DNA of 64,000 bases from UBA1563 sp041671545 (GCA_041671545.1 JBAZBI010000003.1:62001-126000), one strand, 5' to 3'. Counted from the stretch's first letter, positions 1 to 9,646 are shown. Notes: generated by a model not told the origin, from the sequence alone. Numbers and translations: made by a program.

Positions 1-1705
1 TGCTGCCAAGATCGAACCGAGAAACGCCGTTACCCCGTGTCCCAAACCAAACAGCTTTGCTCTCGCGGCTGGTAGATGTTGTGGATAAGGGTTCAAAAAT
101 ACATTGAACCGTATTTGCCCCTAGACCATCTCTCGTGTCATAGGTTTGATGCTTACCGTTGCGAAAACGGGAAACCCCTACTGTTGTCCCAAACCAGAGA
201 GACCCGTCGCTAGTTTCGCACATACTAAGAACAGTGTTCCCGGGAAGTCCCTCTTTATCTGTAAGGGTTTCCCACTTACCGAGTGCATATTTGGATACAC
301 CGCCGTCTCCTCCAAACCAAAGAGAGCCGTCTCTCGTCTGATAGGTAAACCACGCGCTGTTGCTCGCAAGACCATTTACTTTGTTATACTTTGTCAATGT
401 TTGGTCCTTGTATCTAAACACACCATTGTTGTAAAGACTTACCCAAAGAGATCGATCCTTCGATTCATAAAGGTAAATAATGATGCCTGAGATGAGATAG
501 TGCGGGTACCACCTACCGTTACTATAGCGGACGAGACCACTACCCACTGTCCCAAACCAAAAATCTCCATTTGAGGTTTCACAAATTGCAGATGTTCCAC
601 CTTCCGCCGCTCCCATGTTCTCGACAACAAATTGCCAATTGCCATCATTATACCGATAAAGTCCCGAGAACGTGCCAAACCATAGGCTGCCATCAAATGT
701 CTCATGGATAGAAATGACAAACATCCCGTCCTTCCCGGTTCGCTTAATTCCCAGAGACACGGACTGCAGAGTATCACTTGTGTCACTCCCATGAAGGTCG
801 TTGAATTTCCATAACCCGCTTTCGGTACCAAACCATATCTCCCCATTCATTCTTTGATAAATGGCGTACACAACACTGTTCATCGCCCCCCGCTTCACCG
901 AAAACACACTCCACTCTCCTTTGTTGTATCTTGCAATCACGTTCTTAGCGCCAAACCACATCGCACCATTACTACTCTGAAAGATTTTCGAAATGCTTTT
1001 ACCTTTCATTCCATCGGGTACGTCAACTGTGAGCCACTCACCACGGTAGCGCATAGAAACACCTTGGCTGGTGCCTGCCCACAACGCCCCATTAGTGCTG
1101 TTACAAACATCGTTGATGATGTCCCCGACTAAACCATTCTGTTGAGTGTAGGTTTGCCATTTCCCTCCAGCGAATTTCGACAACCCGCGATCTGTAGCAA
1201 ACCAAACTGCTCTCACTCCGTTCTCTTCTTTGGTTTCGCAAATACCTCGCACAGTTCTTCCTGCCAATCCGTCTGATGCATCAAAAGACTCCCACCTTCC
1301 GTGAGTATAGCGATGTACCCCGCCCCGCCCCATACCAAACCAAACCGCTCCATCGCTTGCGACGAACATTGATTGGACCCAGTTTGAAATTGTTCGCCTC
1401 GGCATGTTGACGGTTGTCCACTTGCGTTGATCATAATACGCGGCTCCATCTTGTGTGCCAACCCAAAACCTTCCACTACTGTCAGTTGCCATACATTGAA
1501 TTGTCCCTTGCGGCAAACCATCTTTGTTCGTGATGAGGTCGACAGCTTTGTTGGCAAACATGCTGATATCATATGAAGTTTGCGCATACGTTTTTATAGG
1601 AAACAGTAGACATAATAAAAAAGCTCCCAGTGTAAGATGCACAACCATGAACAGTTTTGTCCCTTGTTTTTCAGATTTCCTCTGTGTCACAAAAAAGAGC
1701 ATCAT
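1..1705 (-). CDS. Two-component regulator propeller sensor, 3' end beyond window edge
   Basis: Reading the minus strand from ATG at 1705 gives 568 uninterrupted codons that run out of the window at base 1. An N-terminal stretch of about 20 polar residues is followed by a hydrophobic segment ending in TYAQ, a signal peptide or anchor. The rest is a series of propeller repeats with the Reg_prop signature (GxxWFGTxxGVxRY), for example IWFGTESGLWKF and LWFGTTVGVSRF, at roughly 40-50 residue spacing. This is the periplasmic sensor half of hybrid two-component or AraC/LuxR-linked sensors of Bacteroidota, which usually recognise polysaccharide pieces. The Y_Y_Y, kinase and output domains would lie left of the window, so the output type cannot be named. 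A second in-frame ATG follows directly at 1702; AGGAACAG just upstream supports either start. Confidence 0.85.
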   Translation of the reverse strand, partial: MMLFFVTQRKSEKQGTKLFMVVHLTLGAFLLCLLFPIKTYAQTSYDISMFANKAVDLITNKDGLPQGTIQCMATDSSGRFWVGTQDGAAYYDQRKWTTVNMPRRTISNWVQSMFVASDGAVWFGMGRGGVHRYTHGRWESFDASDGLAGRTVRGICETKEENGVRAVWFATDRGLSKFAGGKWQTYTQQNGLVGDIINDVCNSTNGALWAGTSQGVSMRYRGEWLTVDVPDGMKGKSISKIFQSSNGAMWFGAKNVIARYNKGEWSVFSVKRGAMNSVVYAIYQRMNGEIWFGTESGLWKFNDLHGSDTSDTLQSVSLGIKRTGKDGMFVISIHETFDGSLWFGTFSGLYRYNDGNWQFVVENMGAAEGGTSAICETSNGDFWFGTVGSGLVRYSNGRWYPHYLISGIIIYLYESKDRSLWVSLYNNGVFRYKDQTLTKYNKVNGLASNSAWFTYQTRDGSLWFGGDGGVSKYALGKWETLTDKEGLPGNTVLSMCETSDGSLWFGTTVGVSRFRNGKHQTYDTRDGLGANTVQCIFEPLSTTSTSRESKAVWFGTRGNGVSRFDLGS

Positions 1706-1881
1706 ACCTGTTCCTACCTAAATTAAACGATAAAAAGAAATTAAAAACCTATTGGGTATTTAAAATACAGGAAAAACAATACATTAGTTTGTAGAAGATC
1801 AAAAAAATAAACATTACACCGACTTGTCGGGAGAAACAAAGATGCAAAGAAACAACAATAAAAACCAACACTTCCAAAGGA

Positions 1882-1899
1882 TCCCGAAAGCTTTCGGGA
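1882..1899. repeat. Perfect palindrome TCCCGAAAGCTTTCGGGA
   Basis: A perfect 18-bp palindrome in the gap between the propeller gene and the VUT transporter. The identical sequence occurs at 19780-19797 inside a tRNA-Asn relic, and related forms (TCCCGA, 5-6 variable bases, TCGGGA) occur seven more times between 19741 and 21200. It therefore belongs to a dispersed short palindrome family rather than being a terminator of one gene. The remainder of the 1706-1966 gap shows nothing further that I can support. Confidence 0.7.
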
Positions 1900-1966
1900 C
1901 AACCATTCTTCCATTCATTCATGCTTGTTGTACTACGCCCTACCCGCTTTTACAGTATTAGTAGTT

Positions 1967-2677
1967 TTACGTTTCAATTGAGAATGGTGTAAAGTTAGTA
2001 TTGCGGTCGTAAAAGTCTTCGTGCTCTTTTCGCTTTAAGAAATTTACAACTTTGTAAGTCATGGGAGTTGCAATTACTTCCCACAAAACTTTTAAGACGT
2101 AATTTGTAATCATTACTTTTAGGAGTAGGTCGTTGGGCCAGAAGCCATAAAAAGCAATTGGATAAAAGATAAGAGAATCAACCGCTTCACCGGCAACCGT
2201 TGAGCCGATGGTTCTTGTCCATAAATATTTTCCATTGGTGGAGAGTTTCATTTTTGCAAGTACGAAAGAGTTGACAAATTCCCCGCTGAAAAAAGCAGTA
2301 AGTGAGGCTAATACAATTCTTGTTGTTTGCCCGAAAACAACAACATAAGCATCCTGATGAATCCATCCCGGTGCAGCAGGTAAACCGACAACCACAGCGG
2401 ACATAAGGGACGCAAATCCCAAAGCGGCAAATCCAGCCCAGACAACTTTGCGTGAGCGGGCGTATCCGTAAACCTCTGTTAAAATATCGTTAAAAAAATA
2501 ACTGATGGGAAAGAAAAGAATTCCCGCGCCGAAGGTGAATCCGAACAAAGAAACAACCTTCTCCGCACCAATAATATTTGAACAAAGTAGAATGGTTACA
2601 AAAGCCGCCATTATGAAATCGTAAAACTTATATTTTTTTACGGAGGTTGGATATGTCTGTTCATTTTCTTTTTGCAT
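1967..2677 (-). CDS. yhhQ: Queuosine precursor transporter, VUT/YhhQ family
   Basis: A 236-residue integral membrane protein with about six hydrophobic segments. It has the family features of the VUT (vitamin uptake transporter) group: an early FVTILLCSNIIGAEK segment, ISYFFNDILTEVYGYARSRKVVW, and a late GEAVDSLIFYPIAF / VLKVLWEVIATPMTY part. E. coli YhhQ of this family takes up preQ0/preQ1 for queuosine synthesis, and that role is inferred here. It acts in the inner membrane. No preQ1 riboswitch is recognisable upstream on the minus strand. The neighbours give no pathway context. Confidence 0.88.
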   Translation of the reverse strand: MQKENEQTYPTSVKKYKFYDFIMAAFVTILLCSNIIGAEKVVSLFGFTFGAGILFFPISYFFNDILTEVYGYARSRKVVWAGFAALGFASLMSAVVVGLPAAPGWIHQDAYVVVFGQTTRIVLASLTAFFSGEFVNSFVLAKMKLSTNGKYLWTRTIGSTVAGEAVDSLIFYPIAFYGFWPNDLLLKVMITNYVLKVLWEVIATPMTYKVVNFLKRKEHEDFYDRNTNFTPFSIET

Positions 2678-2797
2678 AACTACTCTTTTATAAAATATTC
2701 TTTCTAATAAAATGATTTTTTTAAGAGATTAGTTCCGAAATAACATGATCATTAAATCTTGTGTTGAAAAGATTTAAATTATTTCTCTTTCTTTAGC

Positions 2798-2813
2798 ACA
2801 GACTGAAGTCTGT
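2798..2813. repeat. Short palindrome ACAGACT-GA-AGTCTGT
   Basis: Seven-base inverted arms with a two-base loop, extendable to ten bases with one mismatch (AGCACAGACT / AGTCTGTACT). It sits just upstream of the VUT gene on the minus strand and 8 bp past the stop of the VanX-like gene. It may act as a weak terminator or may be another short dispersed palindrome; there is no clear T-run. Confidence 0.4.
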
Positions 2814-2820
2814 ACTACGA

Positions 2821-3528
2821 TTAATACATTCTATTCTTATCTAATTCTTCAAAAGGTATATTAAGCAGTTCATAATTCTTCCAGCCGGAAAAATCATAAT
2901 GCCACCACTCAGAGGTTATCGTTTCAAATCCATATTTTATCATTATTGTTTTAAGCAGTTCGCGGTTCTTCAAAACAGTTTCAGATAAATTATTGTAATT
3001 GTGATGAGCTTTTTCTGTGAAATCATCATAGGGAGTGGGCATTTCCAATTCATTATTGGTTTTTAGATCAACCAACGTAACATCAACGGCGCATGCGCGG
3101 TTATGCCGTGAACCGGTTTTAGGATCGGCTGCATAGCGGGCATCGTGGACAAATTCCCACATTTTTTCAGTTACGGAATATGGACGGTAGGCATCAAATA
3201 TTTTTAATGAAAGTCCTTGTTGATGTAATTCTTCTTGAATCTTTTTTAAAGCAGTTGCCGCAGGAAGTCGTAAAAATATTTTTGAACTTTCATAAAACTT
3301 CGTCTTCGCAAAATTATTTTCGGTTGCATAACGAACATCAACAAAAAGTCCGGGAATAAATATTTCAAGATCAATAAGTTCTTTGGTGCTGTCTTGCTTA
3401 ATTAATTGATGGTAAAGCGCAGAATCACTTACAACGGAGAGACCGTAGCTATTCTTAGGGATTTCCTGCGCATAGCTTGCGGCAAGAAAAAAGCAAATAA
3501 AAACAAAGGAAGTTCGTACGTATCTCAT
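2821..3528 (-). CDS. D-alanyl-D-alanine dipeptidase, VanX-like (M15D)
   Basis: The 235-residue protein starts with a signal peptide (MRYVRTSFVFICFFLAASYAQ). I chose ATG 3528 because GAGCGAGA lies just upstream, while the ATG seven codons earlier has no ribosome site. All zinc and catalytic residues of VanX are visible: the SRHNRACAVD motif (H142, D149) and SEWWHYDF (E207, H210), with the conserved YRPY arginine at about 115. It should cleave D-Ala-D-Ala in the periplasm or envelope. Such chromosomal homologues usually recycle cell-wall peptides; with no vanH/vanA neighbours, a vancomycin-resistance role is unlikely. Confidence 0.88.
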   Translation of the reverse strand: MRYVRTSFVFICFFLAASYAQEIPKNSYGLSVVSDSALYHQLIKQDSTKELIDLEIFIPGLFVDVRYATENNFAKTKFYESSKIFLRLPAATALKKIQEELHQQGLSLKIFDAYRPYSVTEKMWEFVHDARYAADPKTGSRHNRACAVDVTLVDLKTNNELEMPTPYDDFTEKAHHNYNNLSETVLKNRELLKTIMIKYGFETITSEWWHYDFSGWKNYELLNIPFEELDKNRMY

Positions 3529-3753
3529 ATTTTTCTCGCTCTTATGCAATTATCAGTCCGCCGCGGCGGATCACTTATCAGAATGTTCTCTTAATGACCG
3601 CTGACCGATCTTCAACTGCAAGTGTAATTCTTAAGTTTCAAATAAATCGTCTGTCAGAAATTTACAAATTTTGAAGGGATAACAAAATAATTTCCTTTCT
3701 ATCGACAAACATATTTCTTAAGTTTCAGTTAACAATATTGAAAGGGAGGCAAA

Positions 3754-4125
3754 TTGTTCACAATACTAGATAAGAGTAACTATTTAAAAGGTCTCCTCAT
3801 AGTTGCAAAAATGAATAACAAGATCGATGAAGGTGAAAAAGATATTATCGCAAATGTTTCAAGCCGTTTCGGTTTCAGTCAGGACTTTTTAACTGAAGCC
3901 ATGCAAACCATTCTCGCAAACGATTTTGTCTCTAACGCACCAATCCAATTTTCAAAACCGGTTGTCGCCAGGGAATTCATCCAGGAATGTTTACAATTGG
4001 TAAACTCAAAAGATGATCCCGCACCGCGTGAATTGCTCTGGTTGAGCGAAGTTGCAAAAATTAACGAACTGGATAATGATTGGTTCCTAAAAGAAAAGAG
4101 AGCATCTCAGAAGAAGAAACCATAA
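3754..4125 (+). CDS. Small helical protein, possibly TerB-like
   Basis: A 123-residue soluble protein with no signal or membrane segment. The start is a TTG, preceded at a good distance by GGGAGG (3744-3749), which decides the start. The sequence looks all-helical: a segment GLLIVAKMNNKIDEGEKDIIANVSS resembles the first acidic helices of TerB-like domains (a 'D/E-G-E' pattern after a hydrophobic helix), and it ends in a lysine-rich tail. I cannot name a function. It is divergent from the VanX-like gene and about 110 bp ahead of the tricorn-like gene. Confidence 0.65.
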   Translation: MFTILDKSNYLKGLLIVAKMNNKIDEGEKDIIANVSSRFGFSQDFLTEAMQTILANDFVSNAPIQFSKPVVAREFIQECLQLVNSKDDPAPRELLWLSEVAKINELDNDWFLKEKRASQKKKP

Positions 4126-4237
4126 GAATTTTTCTATCAAAAAATATAGCCGCTCGTCACTAAATTCTTTCAAGTGCAAACTTGAACAGCTAAGTTCTAT
4201 TAAAAATTCACTCCAAATAATCAAAAAAAGGTTATGT

Positions 4238-7200
4238 ATGAAACAACTACTTCTTCTGCTCGCTGTTTTTCTTTTTGGAATGCAGACTTATGCTCAACAG
4301 GAGGCAAGACTTCTTCGCTTCCCTACTATTCATGGCAATCAACTCGTCTTTACTTACGCCGGCAATTTATACACGGTTGATGCAAACGGCGGAACAGCCC
4401 GTAAGTTAACGAGTGATATTGGTTTTGAGATGTTCGCAAAATTTTCACCCGATGGAAAACAATTAGCTTTTTCCGGGCAATATGACGGCAATACCGAAGT
4501 ATATTTGATGCCTTCGGAAGGCGGTGTTCCAAAACGAATTACTTACACCGCAACCTTAAACCGTGACGATGTTTCCGATAGAATGGGTCCGAATAATATT
4601 GTTATGACCTGGAAAAATAATAACGAACTTGTTTTCCGTTCGCGGATGATCGAGTTTAATGATTTTAAAGGACAGCTTTTTTTAGTTGATACAAAAGGAA
4701 ATTTGCCCACGCAGTTACCTTTACCCCGCGGCGGATTTTGTTCTTATTCCCCCGACGAAACTAAATTAGCATACAACAGAGTCTTCCGTGAATTTAGAAC
4801 ATGGAAACGCTACCGCGGCGGACAAGCAGATGATGTTTGGATTTACGATTTCAAAACAAAAAAAACTGAAAATATCACCAACAATCCTGCGCAGGATATT
4901 TTTCCGATGTGGAGCGGGAACAAAATTTATTTCATTTCAGATAGAACAAAAACACTAAACCTTTTTTCCTATTCACTTGATACAAAAGAAATAAAACAGC
5001 TAACTTCTTTCACCGAGTACGATGTAAAATTTCCATCGATGGGAGATAAAGCGGTTGTATTTGAGAATGGCGGGTACATTTACAAATTTGATTTAGCAAC
5101 TGAAAGACTTGAAAAGATAACAATTTATTTAAATGAAGATTTCAGCATTGGCAGAGGCGGGTTGATTGATGTTTCTAAATCAGTAACTAATTTTGAAATA
5201 TCTCCCGACGGCAAACGCGCGTTGTTTGGTGCACGGGGAGAAATGTTTACTGTTCCGCAGAAAAACGGACCTACGAGAAATCTTACAAATACTTCCGGAG
5301 TGCATGAAAGAAGCTCCAAATGGTCGCCCAACGGAAAATGGATTGCGTACATTTCGGACGCTTCAGGTGAAGATGAAATTTATATTATGCCGCAAGATGG
5401 AAGCGGCTCTCCAATCCAATTAACAAAAGGCGCTGATACTTATAAGTTCGGTATTGCTTGGTCTCCCGACAGCAAAAAGATTTTGTGGAACGATAAAAAA
5501 CTTCGTTTGCAATTTGTTGATGTTGAATCAAAAAGTGTAACCCAAGTTGAGCAAGCAACTGCTTGGGAAATTACAGATTTTACATGGTCACCGGATTCCA
5601 AATGGATTTCTTTCGCAAAACCGGAAGAGATAGGAATGGGGAAAATTTATCTTTATTCGCTCGAAGATAAAAAATCTTTTGCCGTTACTGATGGATGGTA
5701 CGATTCGGGCAGTCCTGCTTTCAGCGAAGATGGAAAATATTTATATTTCATTTCAGACAGAACTTTTTCACCGGTTTACAGTAACACGGAGTGGAATCAC
5801 GCCTACGTAGATATGTCAAAATTATATTTGATTACTCTGGCAAAAGATACAAAATCACCTTTTGCACCAACCAGTGATGAAGTTGAAATAAAAGATGAAA
5901 AGAAAACAGATAAAAAAGAATCAGCCGAAAAAACTGAAAAGAAAGAAAGTAAACCGGAAGTTTCCGTTAAAGTGGATGCGGATGGAATAACAAACCGCAT
6001 CGTAGAAATACCAACCGCTGCAGGAAATTACCGGAATTTATCTTCCGCCGGTTCAAACCTTTATTATCAGAGGAATAGCAGTGGTGAACGAAAACCAAAA
6101 CTTTATTTGTTTGATTTTAAGAAACAAAAAGAAACGGAGCTTGGCGAAATTAGCGGCTACGAAATTTCCGCCGATAAAAAGAAAATGTTAGTCGGTGCAG
6201 AAAACTCATATGCAATCATTGATCTTCCATCTGCAAAAATCGAAATGAAAGAGAAATTGAATCTTTCAGATATGAAAATGAATCTTGACCGAACAGCGGA
6301 ATGGGAACAAATCTTTAATGAATCATGGAGGCAGATGCGCGACTTCTTTTTCGATCCGAATATGCACGGAAACAATTGGGAGAAAGTCCGCAAAACTTAT
6401 GAACCACTTGTAAAATATGTTAATCACCGCGTCGATCTAACTTATATCATCGGAGAAATGATAAGTGAATTGAGCGTTGGACATGCGTATGTTGGCGGCG
6501 GCGATTACCCGAAAGCCGAAAGAATAAAACTCGGTTTACTTGGTGTAAAATTGGAGAAAGATAAATCAGGTTTCTATAAAATTGTGAAAATCCTCAAAGG
6601 GCAAAATTGGGATAAAGCCACCCGTTCGCCATTATCTGAAATTGGCGCTGATGTAAAAGAAGGTGAATATATTACCGCGGTAAATGGTAAACCGGTAAAT
6701 GAAATAAGCAATATTTATGAACTGCTTGAAAACAAAGCCGATAAACAAGTAACGCTGAAAATTAATTCATCACCGATGTTGGAAGGAAGCCGCGAGACCG
6801 TTGTAATTCCTACCGATGATGAACAGCCTTTGTATTATTACAACTGGGTGCAAAACAACATTGAAAAAGTAAGCAAAGCAACAGACGGAAAAGTTGGTTA
6901 CATTCACATCCCCGATATGGGTGTTAACGGTTTAAATCAATTTTCAAAATTGTATTATCCGCAATTACGGAAAGAAGCTTTGATAATTGATGACCGCGGT
7001 AATGGCGGCGGAAATGTCTCTCCAATGATCCTTGAACGATTGAGAAGAGAATGGACGATGGTAGGCATTGCAAGAAACGCGGCTCCAACTTACGATCCGG
7101 GTGGTATGCACGTTGGTCCAAAAGTTGGATTGATTGACGAGTTCTCTGCCTCCGACGGCGATATTTTTGGATACCGTTTTAAAGCAGCAAAACTTGGCAA

Positions 7201-7495
7201 ACTTATCGGCAAACGTTCTTGGGGCGGAGTTGTCGGTATTCGCGGAACTCTTCCTTTTGTTGACGGCGGGATATTAAATCGTCCTGAATTTTCACGCTAT
7301 GACGTTGACGGTAAATCATGGATAATGGAAGGTTATGGAGTTGATCCGGATATTTTTGTTGATAACGATCCGGCTCTTGAATTTGAAGGAGTCGATCAGC
7401 AGTTGGATAAAGCAATTCAAACCGCTTTTGATGAATTGAAGACTGCAAAGAATAAAATCCCGGAAGCACCGGCTTATCCGAATAAAAGTAAGTAG
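4238..7495 (+). CDS. Tricorn-like protease (S41 family) with propeller and PDZ
   Basis: A 1085-residue exported protein with a signal peptide (MKQLLLLLAVFLFGMQTYAQ). Residues from about 25 to 540 are WD/TolB-like propeller blades (repeated FSPDGKxLAF, WSPDSKxIL). A Lys/Glu-rich linker follows near 545-575, then a helical core, a PDZ domain (about 790-860) and the S41 catalytic domain. The catalytic residues of archaeal tricorn can be placed: His749 in SVGHAY, Ser972 in SASDGDIF, and Glu1031 in IMEGYGVDPD. Tricorn trims peptides to short oligopeptides; here export suggests peptide degradation in the periplasm. A bidirectional terminator follows. Confidence 0.92.
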   Translation: MKQLLLLLAVFLFGMQTYAQQEARLLRFPTIHGNQLVFTYAGNLYTVDANGGTARKLTSDIGFEMFAKFSPDGKQLAFSGQYDGNTEVYLMPSEGGVPKRITYTATLNRDDVSDRMGPNNIVMTWKNNNELVFRSRMIEFNDFKGQLFLVDTKGNLPTQLPLPRGGFCSYSPDETKLAYNRVFREFRTWKRYRGGQADDVWIYDFKTKKTENITNNPAQDIFPMWSGNKIYFISDRTKTLNLFSYSLDTKEIKQLTSFTEYDVKFPSMGDKAVVFENGGYIYKFDLATERLEKITIYLNEDFSIGRGGLIDVSKSVTNFEISPDGKRALFGARGEMFTVPQKNGPTRNLTNTSGVHERSSKWSPNGKWIAYISDASGEDEIYIMPQDGSGSPIQLTKGADTYKFGIAWSPDSKKILWNDKKLRLQFVDVESKSVTQVEQATAWEITDFTWSPDSKWISFAKPEEIGMGKIYLYSLEDKKSFAVTDGWYDSGSPAFSEDGKYLYFISDRTFSPVYSNTEWNHAYVDMSKLYLITLAKDTKSPFAPTSDEVEIKDEKKTDKKESAEKTEKKESKPEVSVKVDADGITNRIVEIPTAAGNYRNLSSAGSNLYYQRNSSGERKPKLYLFDFKKQKETELGEISGYEISADKKKMLVGAENSYAIIDLPSAKIEMKEKLNLSDMKMNLDRTAEWEQIFNESWRQMRDFFFDPNMHGNNWEKVRKTYEPLVKYVNHRVDLTYIIGEMISELSVGHAYVGGGDYPKAERIKLGLLGVKLEKDKSGFYKIVKILKGQNWDKATRSPLSEIGADVKEGEYITAVNGKPVNEISNIYELLENKADKQVTLKINSSPMLEGSRETVVIPTDDEQPLYYYNWVQNNIEKVSKATDGKVGYIHIPDMGVNGLNQFSKLYYPQLRKEALIIDDRGNGGGNVSPMILERLRREWTMVGIARNAAPTYDPGGMHVGPKVGLIDEFSASDGDIFGYRFKAAKLGKLIGKRSWGGVVGIRGTLPFVDGGILNRPEFSRYDVDGKSWIMEGYGVDPDIFVDNDPALEFEGVDQQLDKAIQTAFDELKTAKNKIPEAPAYPNKSK

Positions 7496-7508
7496 ATAGA
7501 AGAGTTGA

Positions 7509-7539
7509 AAAAGCGCAGAGGTTAATCTTTTGCGCTTTT
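7509..7539. terminator. Bidirectional rho-independent terminator
   Basis: Arms AAAAGCGCA (7509-7517) and TGCGCTTTT (7531-7539) with flanking A- and T-runs, placed between the convergent tricorn-like gene and the DUF2652 gene. It can serve both. Confidence 0.75.
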
Positions 7540-8148
7540 TTATTTCACTTTCTTGTGGTAATAAATAAAAGTTTTCACTTCCCCGATATCATCATATTTT
7601 TCCATTCCCGTTTCAATGCAAATTATTTTAGGAAACATAATTTCTGTGCATGCGGATTCGGTCATCAAAATATATTCTTTCTCGGTAACAGAATTTTTTA
7701 ATAACCGGTGAACAAGAATAACATCAATGCCGGAAAGTTCGTTGAAGCTTCCAATCTTTACAAGTTCCGCATATCCGGTATGAACAATAACTTTCAATTT
7801 GAGTGTTTCGATTGCAACGCAAACATCTCCTTCGCAAAGAACCGAACCTCTTAATTCATTTACTTTTTGAGCGAAGATATCGAAAAAAGTTATCAACTTT
7901 TCGCCAATCTTTTTCCTTAATATTTCCCACTCTTCTTCATCTTTTCCTTTAAGAGCAAAAAGGAAAACGGCGTCGCCTTCAATCTTCGCTACTTCAAGAG
8001 GAAGTTCGATATGCTCGATAATCGCTTTAATTAGTTCGATGATGATCTTGTGGCTCTTAGAAATTGTATTCCGGTTTGCGAGCATAAAGTTGGTATAACC
8101 ACTTATATCTGCAATAAGAAGGATGACCTTACTTTGATTTGTGTACAT
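7540..8148 (-). CDS. DUF2652 protein, nucleotidyl-cyclase-like fold
   Basis: A 202-residue cytoplasmic protein. The N-terminus (VILLIADISGYTNFM) and the later KIEGDAVFLF segment match the metal-binding and beta-hairpin motifs of class III adenylate/guanylate cyclase domains. This arrangement is that of the DUF2652 family, which is cyclase-like but of unproven activity. The metal-binding Asp of the first motif is kept, and the Gly-Asp pair of the second is kept. It lacks any partner sensor domain. The gene is divergent from the macrodomain gene. Confidence 0.8.
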   Translation of the reverse strand: MYTNQSKVILLIADISGYTNFMLANRNTISKSHKIIIELIKAIIEHIELPLEVAKIEGDAVFLFALKGKDEEEWEILRKKIGEKLITFFDIFAQKVNELRGSVLCEGDVCVAIETLKLKVIVHTGYAELVKIGSFNELSGIDVILVHRLLKNSVTEKEYILMTESACTEIMFPKIICIETGMEKYDDIGEVKTFIYYHKKVK

Positions 8149-8234
8149 AAATAGTAATCTTTTGAATGAAAATTATTTTTATTTCTATTTAAAATACCAT
8201 TAAAAAGTTTAAAATTAAGTTAAAATACTTACTG

Positions 8235-8750
8235 ATGAAAACAAAAATAAGACTCTATCACGGAGATATAACCACCATCTGTATTGATGCAATTGTAAAC
8301 GCTGCGAATACTTCTTTGCTCGGCGGCGGTGGAGTAGATGGGGCAATCCATCGCGCGGCAGGAAAGGAACTTTTGGAAGAATGCAGAACGTTGAACGGCT
8401 GCAAAACCGGTGAAGCTAAAATTACAAAAGGTTACAATTTAAAAGCGAAGTATGTCATTCATACTGTTGGTCCGGTTTGGGGTGGTGGAAATTACGATGA
8501 AGAAAATCTACTGGCGAATTGCTACCGAAATTCACTTCAACTTGCTGTTGAGCATGAAATTAAAACCATTGCGTTTCCATCTATCAGTACGGGGATTTAC
8601 CATTTTCCGATTGATAAAGCAAGCGCAATAGCAATACGAGAAGTTTTAACATTTCTTGAAAACGAATCCACAATTGAAGAAGTGCTTTTCGTCTGTTTTT
8701 CAAAATCAGACTTGGAAATTTATAAACGAAGTTTAGAAAATGTCAGTTAG
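8235..8750 (+). CDS. Macrodomain ADP-ribose hydrolase / O-acetyl-ADP-ribose deacetylase
   Basis: A 171-residue single macrodomain protein of the MacroD/YmdB type. Diagnostic motifs are GDIT near the N-terminus, DAIVNAANTSLLGGGGVDGAIHRAAG (adenine and ribose binding loop with the conserved Asn and Asp), GEAKITKGYNLKAKYVIHTVGP, and FPSISTGIYHFP (phosphate loop). Members remove ADP-ribose from acidic residues and deacetylate O-acetyl-ADP-ribose. It is cytoplasmic. No sirtuin or ADP-ribosyltransferase gene is beside it, so the partner is unknown. Confidence 0.93.
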   Translation: MKTKIRLYHGDITTICIDAIVNAANTSLLGGGGVDGAIHRAAGKELLEECRTLNGCKTGEAKITKGYNLKAKYVIHTVGPVWGGGNYDEENLLANCYRNSLQLAVEHEIKTIAFPSISTGIYHFPIDKASAIAIREVLTFLENESTIEEVLFVCFSKSDLEIYKRSLENVS

Positions 8751-8761
8751 ACTAATTACTT

Positions 8762-9646
8762 CTAATGCCAAAATAAAATAGCTATTCCTGCAACCGCTAC
8801 AATTGCCCCAAGATATCCGCGCAACGAAACTTTTTCATGATAAATAAAATGCATCATCGGCAGCATAATGATCGGCATGGTTGACATCAACGTTGAAGCG
8901 ATTCCAACTTTTGTATGTGACACGGCAATCAAGCTAAATGTAATTCCAAGGAAAGGTCCAACCACGCTTCCGGCAAAAGTAAACCCGAGTGATTTTAAAT
9001 CTTTTTTATAAAGTTGAATTGGATTTTTATATTTTCTAAAGATCAAAACTATCGGGAAGAAAATAATTACGGAAGAAAATATGCGAATGAAGGTTGCGAC
9101 GAATCCGTTTATCTCGCCAAGGTTAAAAGCCATTTTTGCAAGAATTAATCCGGCAGCTTGCCCAAGCGCGCCCATTGTTCCGAGAAAAATTCCGTAAGGA
9201 GTAATTTTATATTTTGATGTTACACCCTCTTTCTTTTCAAGCACAACAACGGCAATCCCCAAGATCGTAATACCCATTCCAATAATTCCAAGCGGACTGA
9301 TAATTTCACCAAGAAAAAAATAACTGAGCAGAGAAGCCATTCCCGGCGAAAGCGCCATTAAAAGCATCGCAATGCGTGGACCAATGTAAAGATAAGATTT
9401 GAAGAGAAAGCTGTCGCCGATAACCAATCCGATTATTCCACTCAATCCCAAATAAATAAATTGATCTTGTGAGAGGTGATAATCAATTCCAAAGAGAAAA
9501 ATTGTAGAAGCAAGAAGCAGAGTAGCAAAGATTAATCGGTTTATGTTTAGTTGAAGCGATCCAATTCTATTAGCCGCCTCAGAAAATAAAAGCGAAGTAG
9601 CAGACCAAAGGAGAGCTGTTAATAAAGCGGCTAATTCACCGATCAT
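8762..9646 (-). CDS. DMT-superfamily transporter (EamA)
   Basis: A 294-residue protein of ten hydrophobic helices in two EamA repeats; each half starts with a conserved pattern (AALLTALLWSATSLLFSEAA and ITPYGIFLGTMGALGQAAGLILAK). EamA proteins export metabolites and amino acids or take up nucleotide sugars; the substrate cannot be told. It lies downstream of enolase on the same strand but is separated by a hairpin. A second, divergent member is at 17167. Confidence 0.88.
   Translation of the reverse strand: MIGELAALLTALLWSATSLLFSEAANRIGSLQLNINRLIFATLLLASTIFLFGIDYHLSQDQFIYLGLSGIIGLVIGDSFLFKSYLYIGPRIAMLLMALSPGMASLLSYFFLGEIISPLGIIGMGITILGIAVVVLEKKEGVTSKYKITPYGIFLGTMGALGQAAGLILAKMAFNLGEINGFVATFIRIFSSVIIFFPIVLIFRKYKNPIQLYKKDLKSLGFTFAGSVVGPFLGITFSLIAVSHTKVGIASTLMSTMPIIMLPMMHFIYHEKVSLRGYLGAIVAVAGIAILFWH

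Noticed and set aside
439..1587. Two separate minus-strand genes (135 and 124 codons) suggesting a frameshifted propeller gene
   Set aside because: Both are off-frame shadows; a third minus-strand frame is open without interruption from 1705 to 1 and carries the propeller motifs.
2678..2797. preQ1 riboswitch before the queuosine-precursor transporter
   Set aside because: I could not find the short stem, C-rich loop and A-rich tail expected upstream of 2677 on the minus strand.
2821..3528. Vancomycin-resistance locus because of the VanX-like protein
   Set aside because: No vanH, ligase or vanRS genes are near; M15D dipeptidases are common in chromosomes without resistance.
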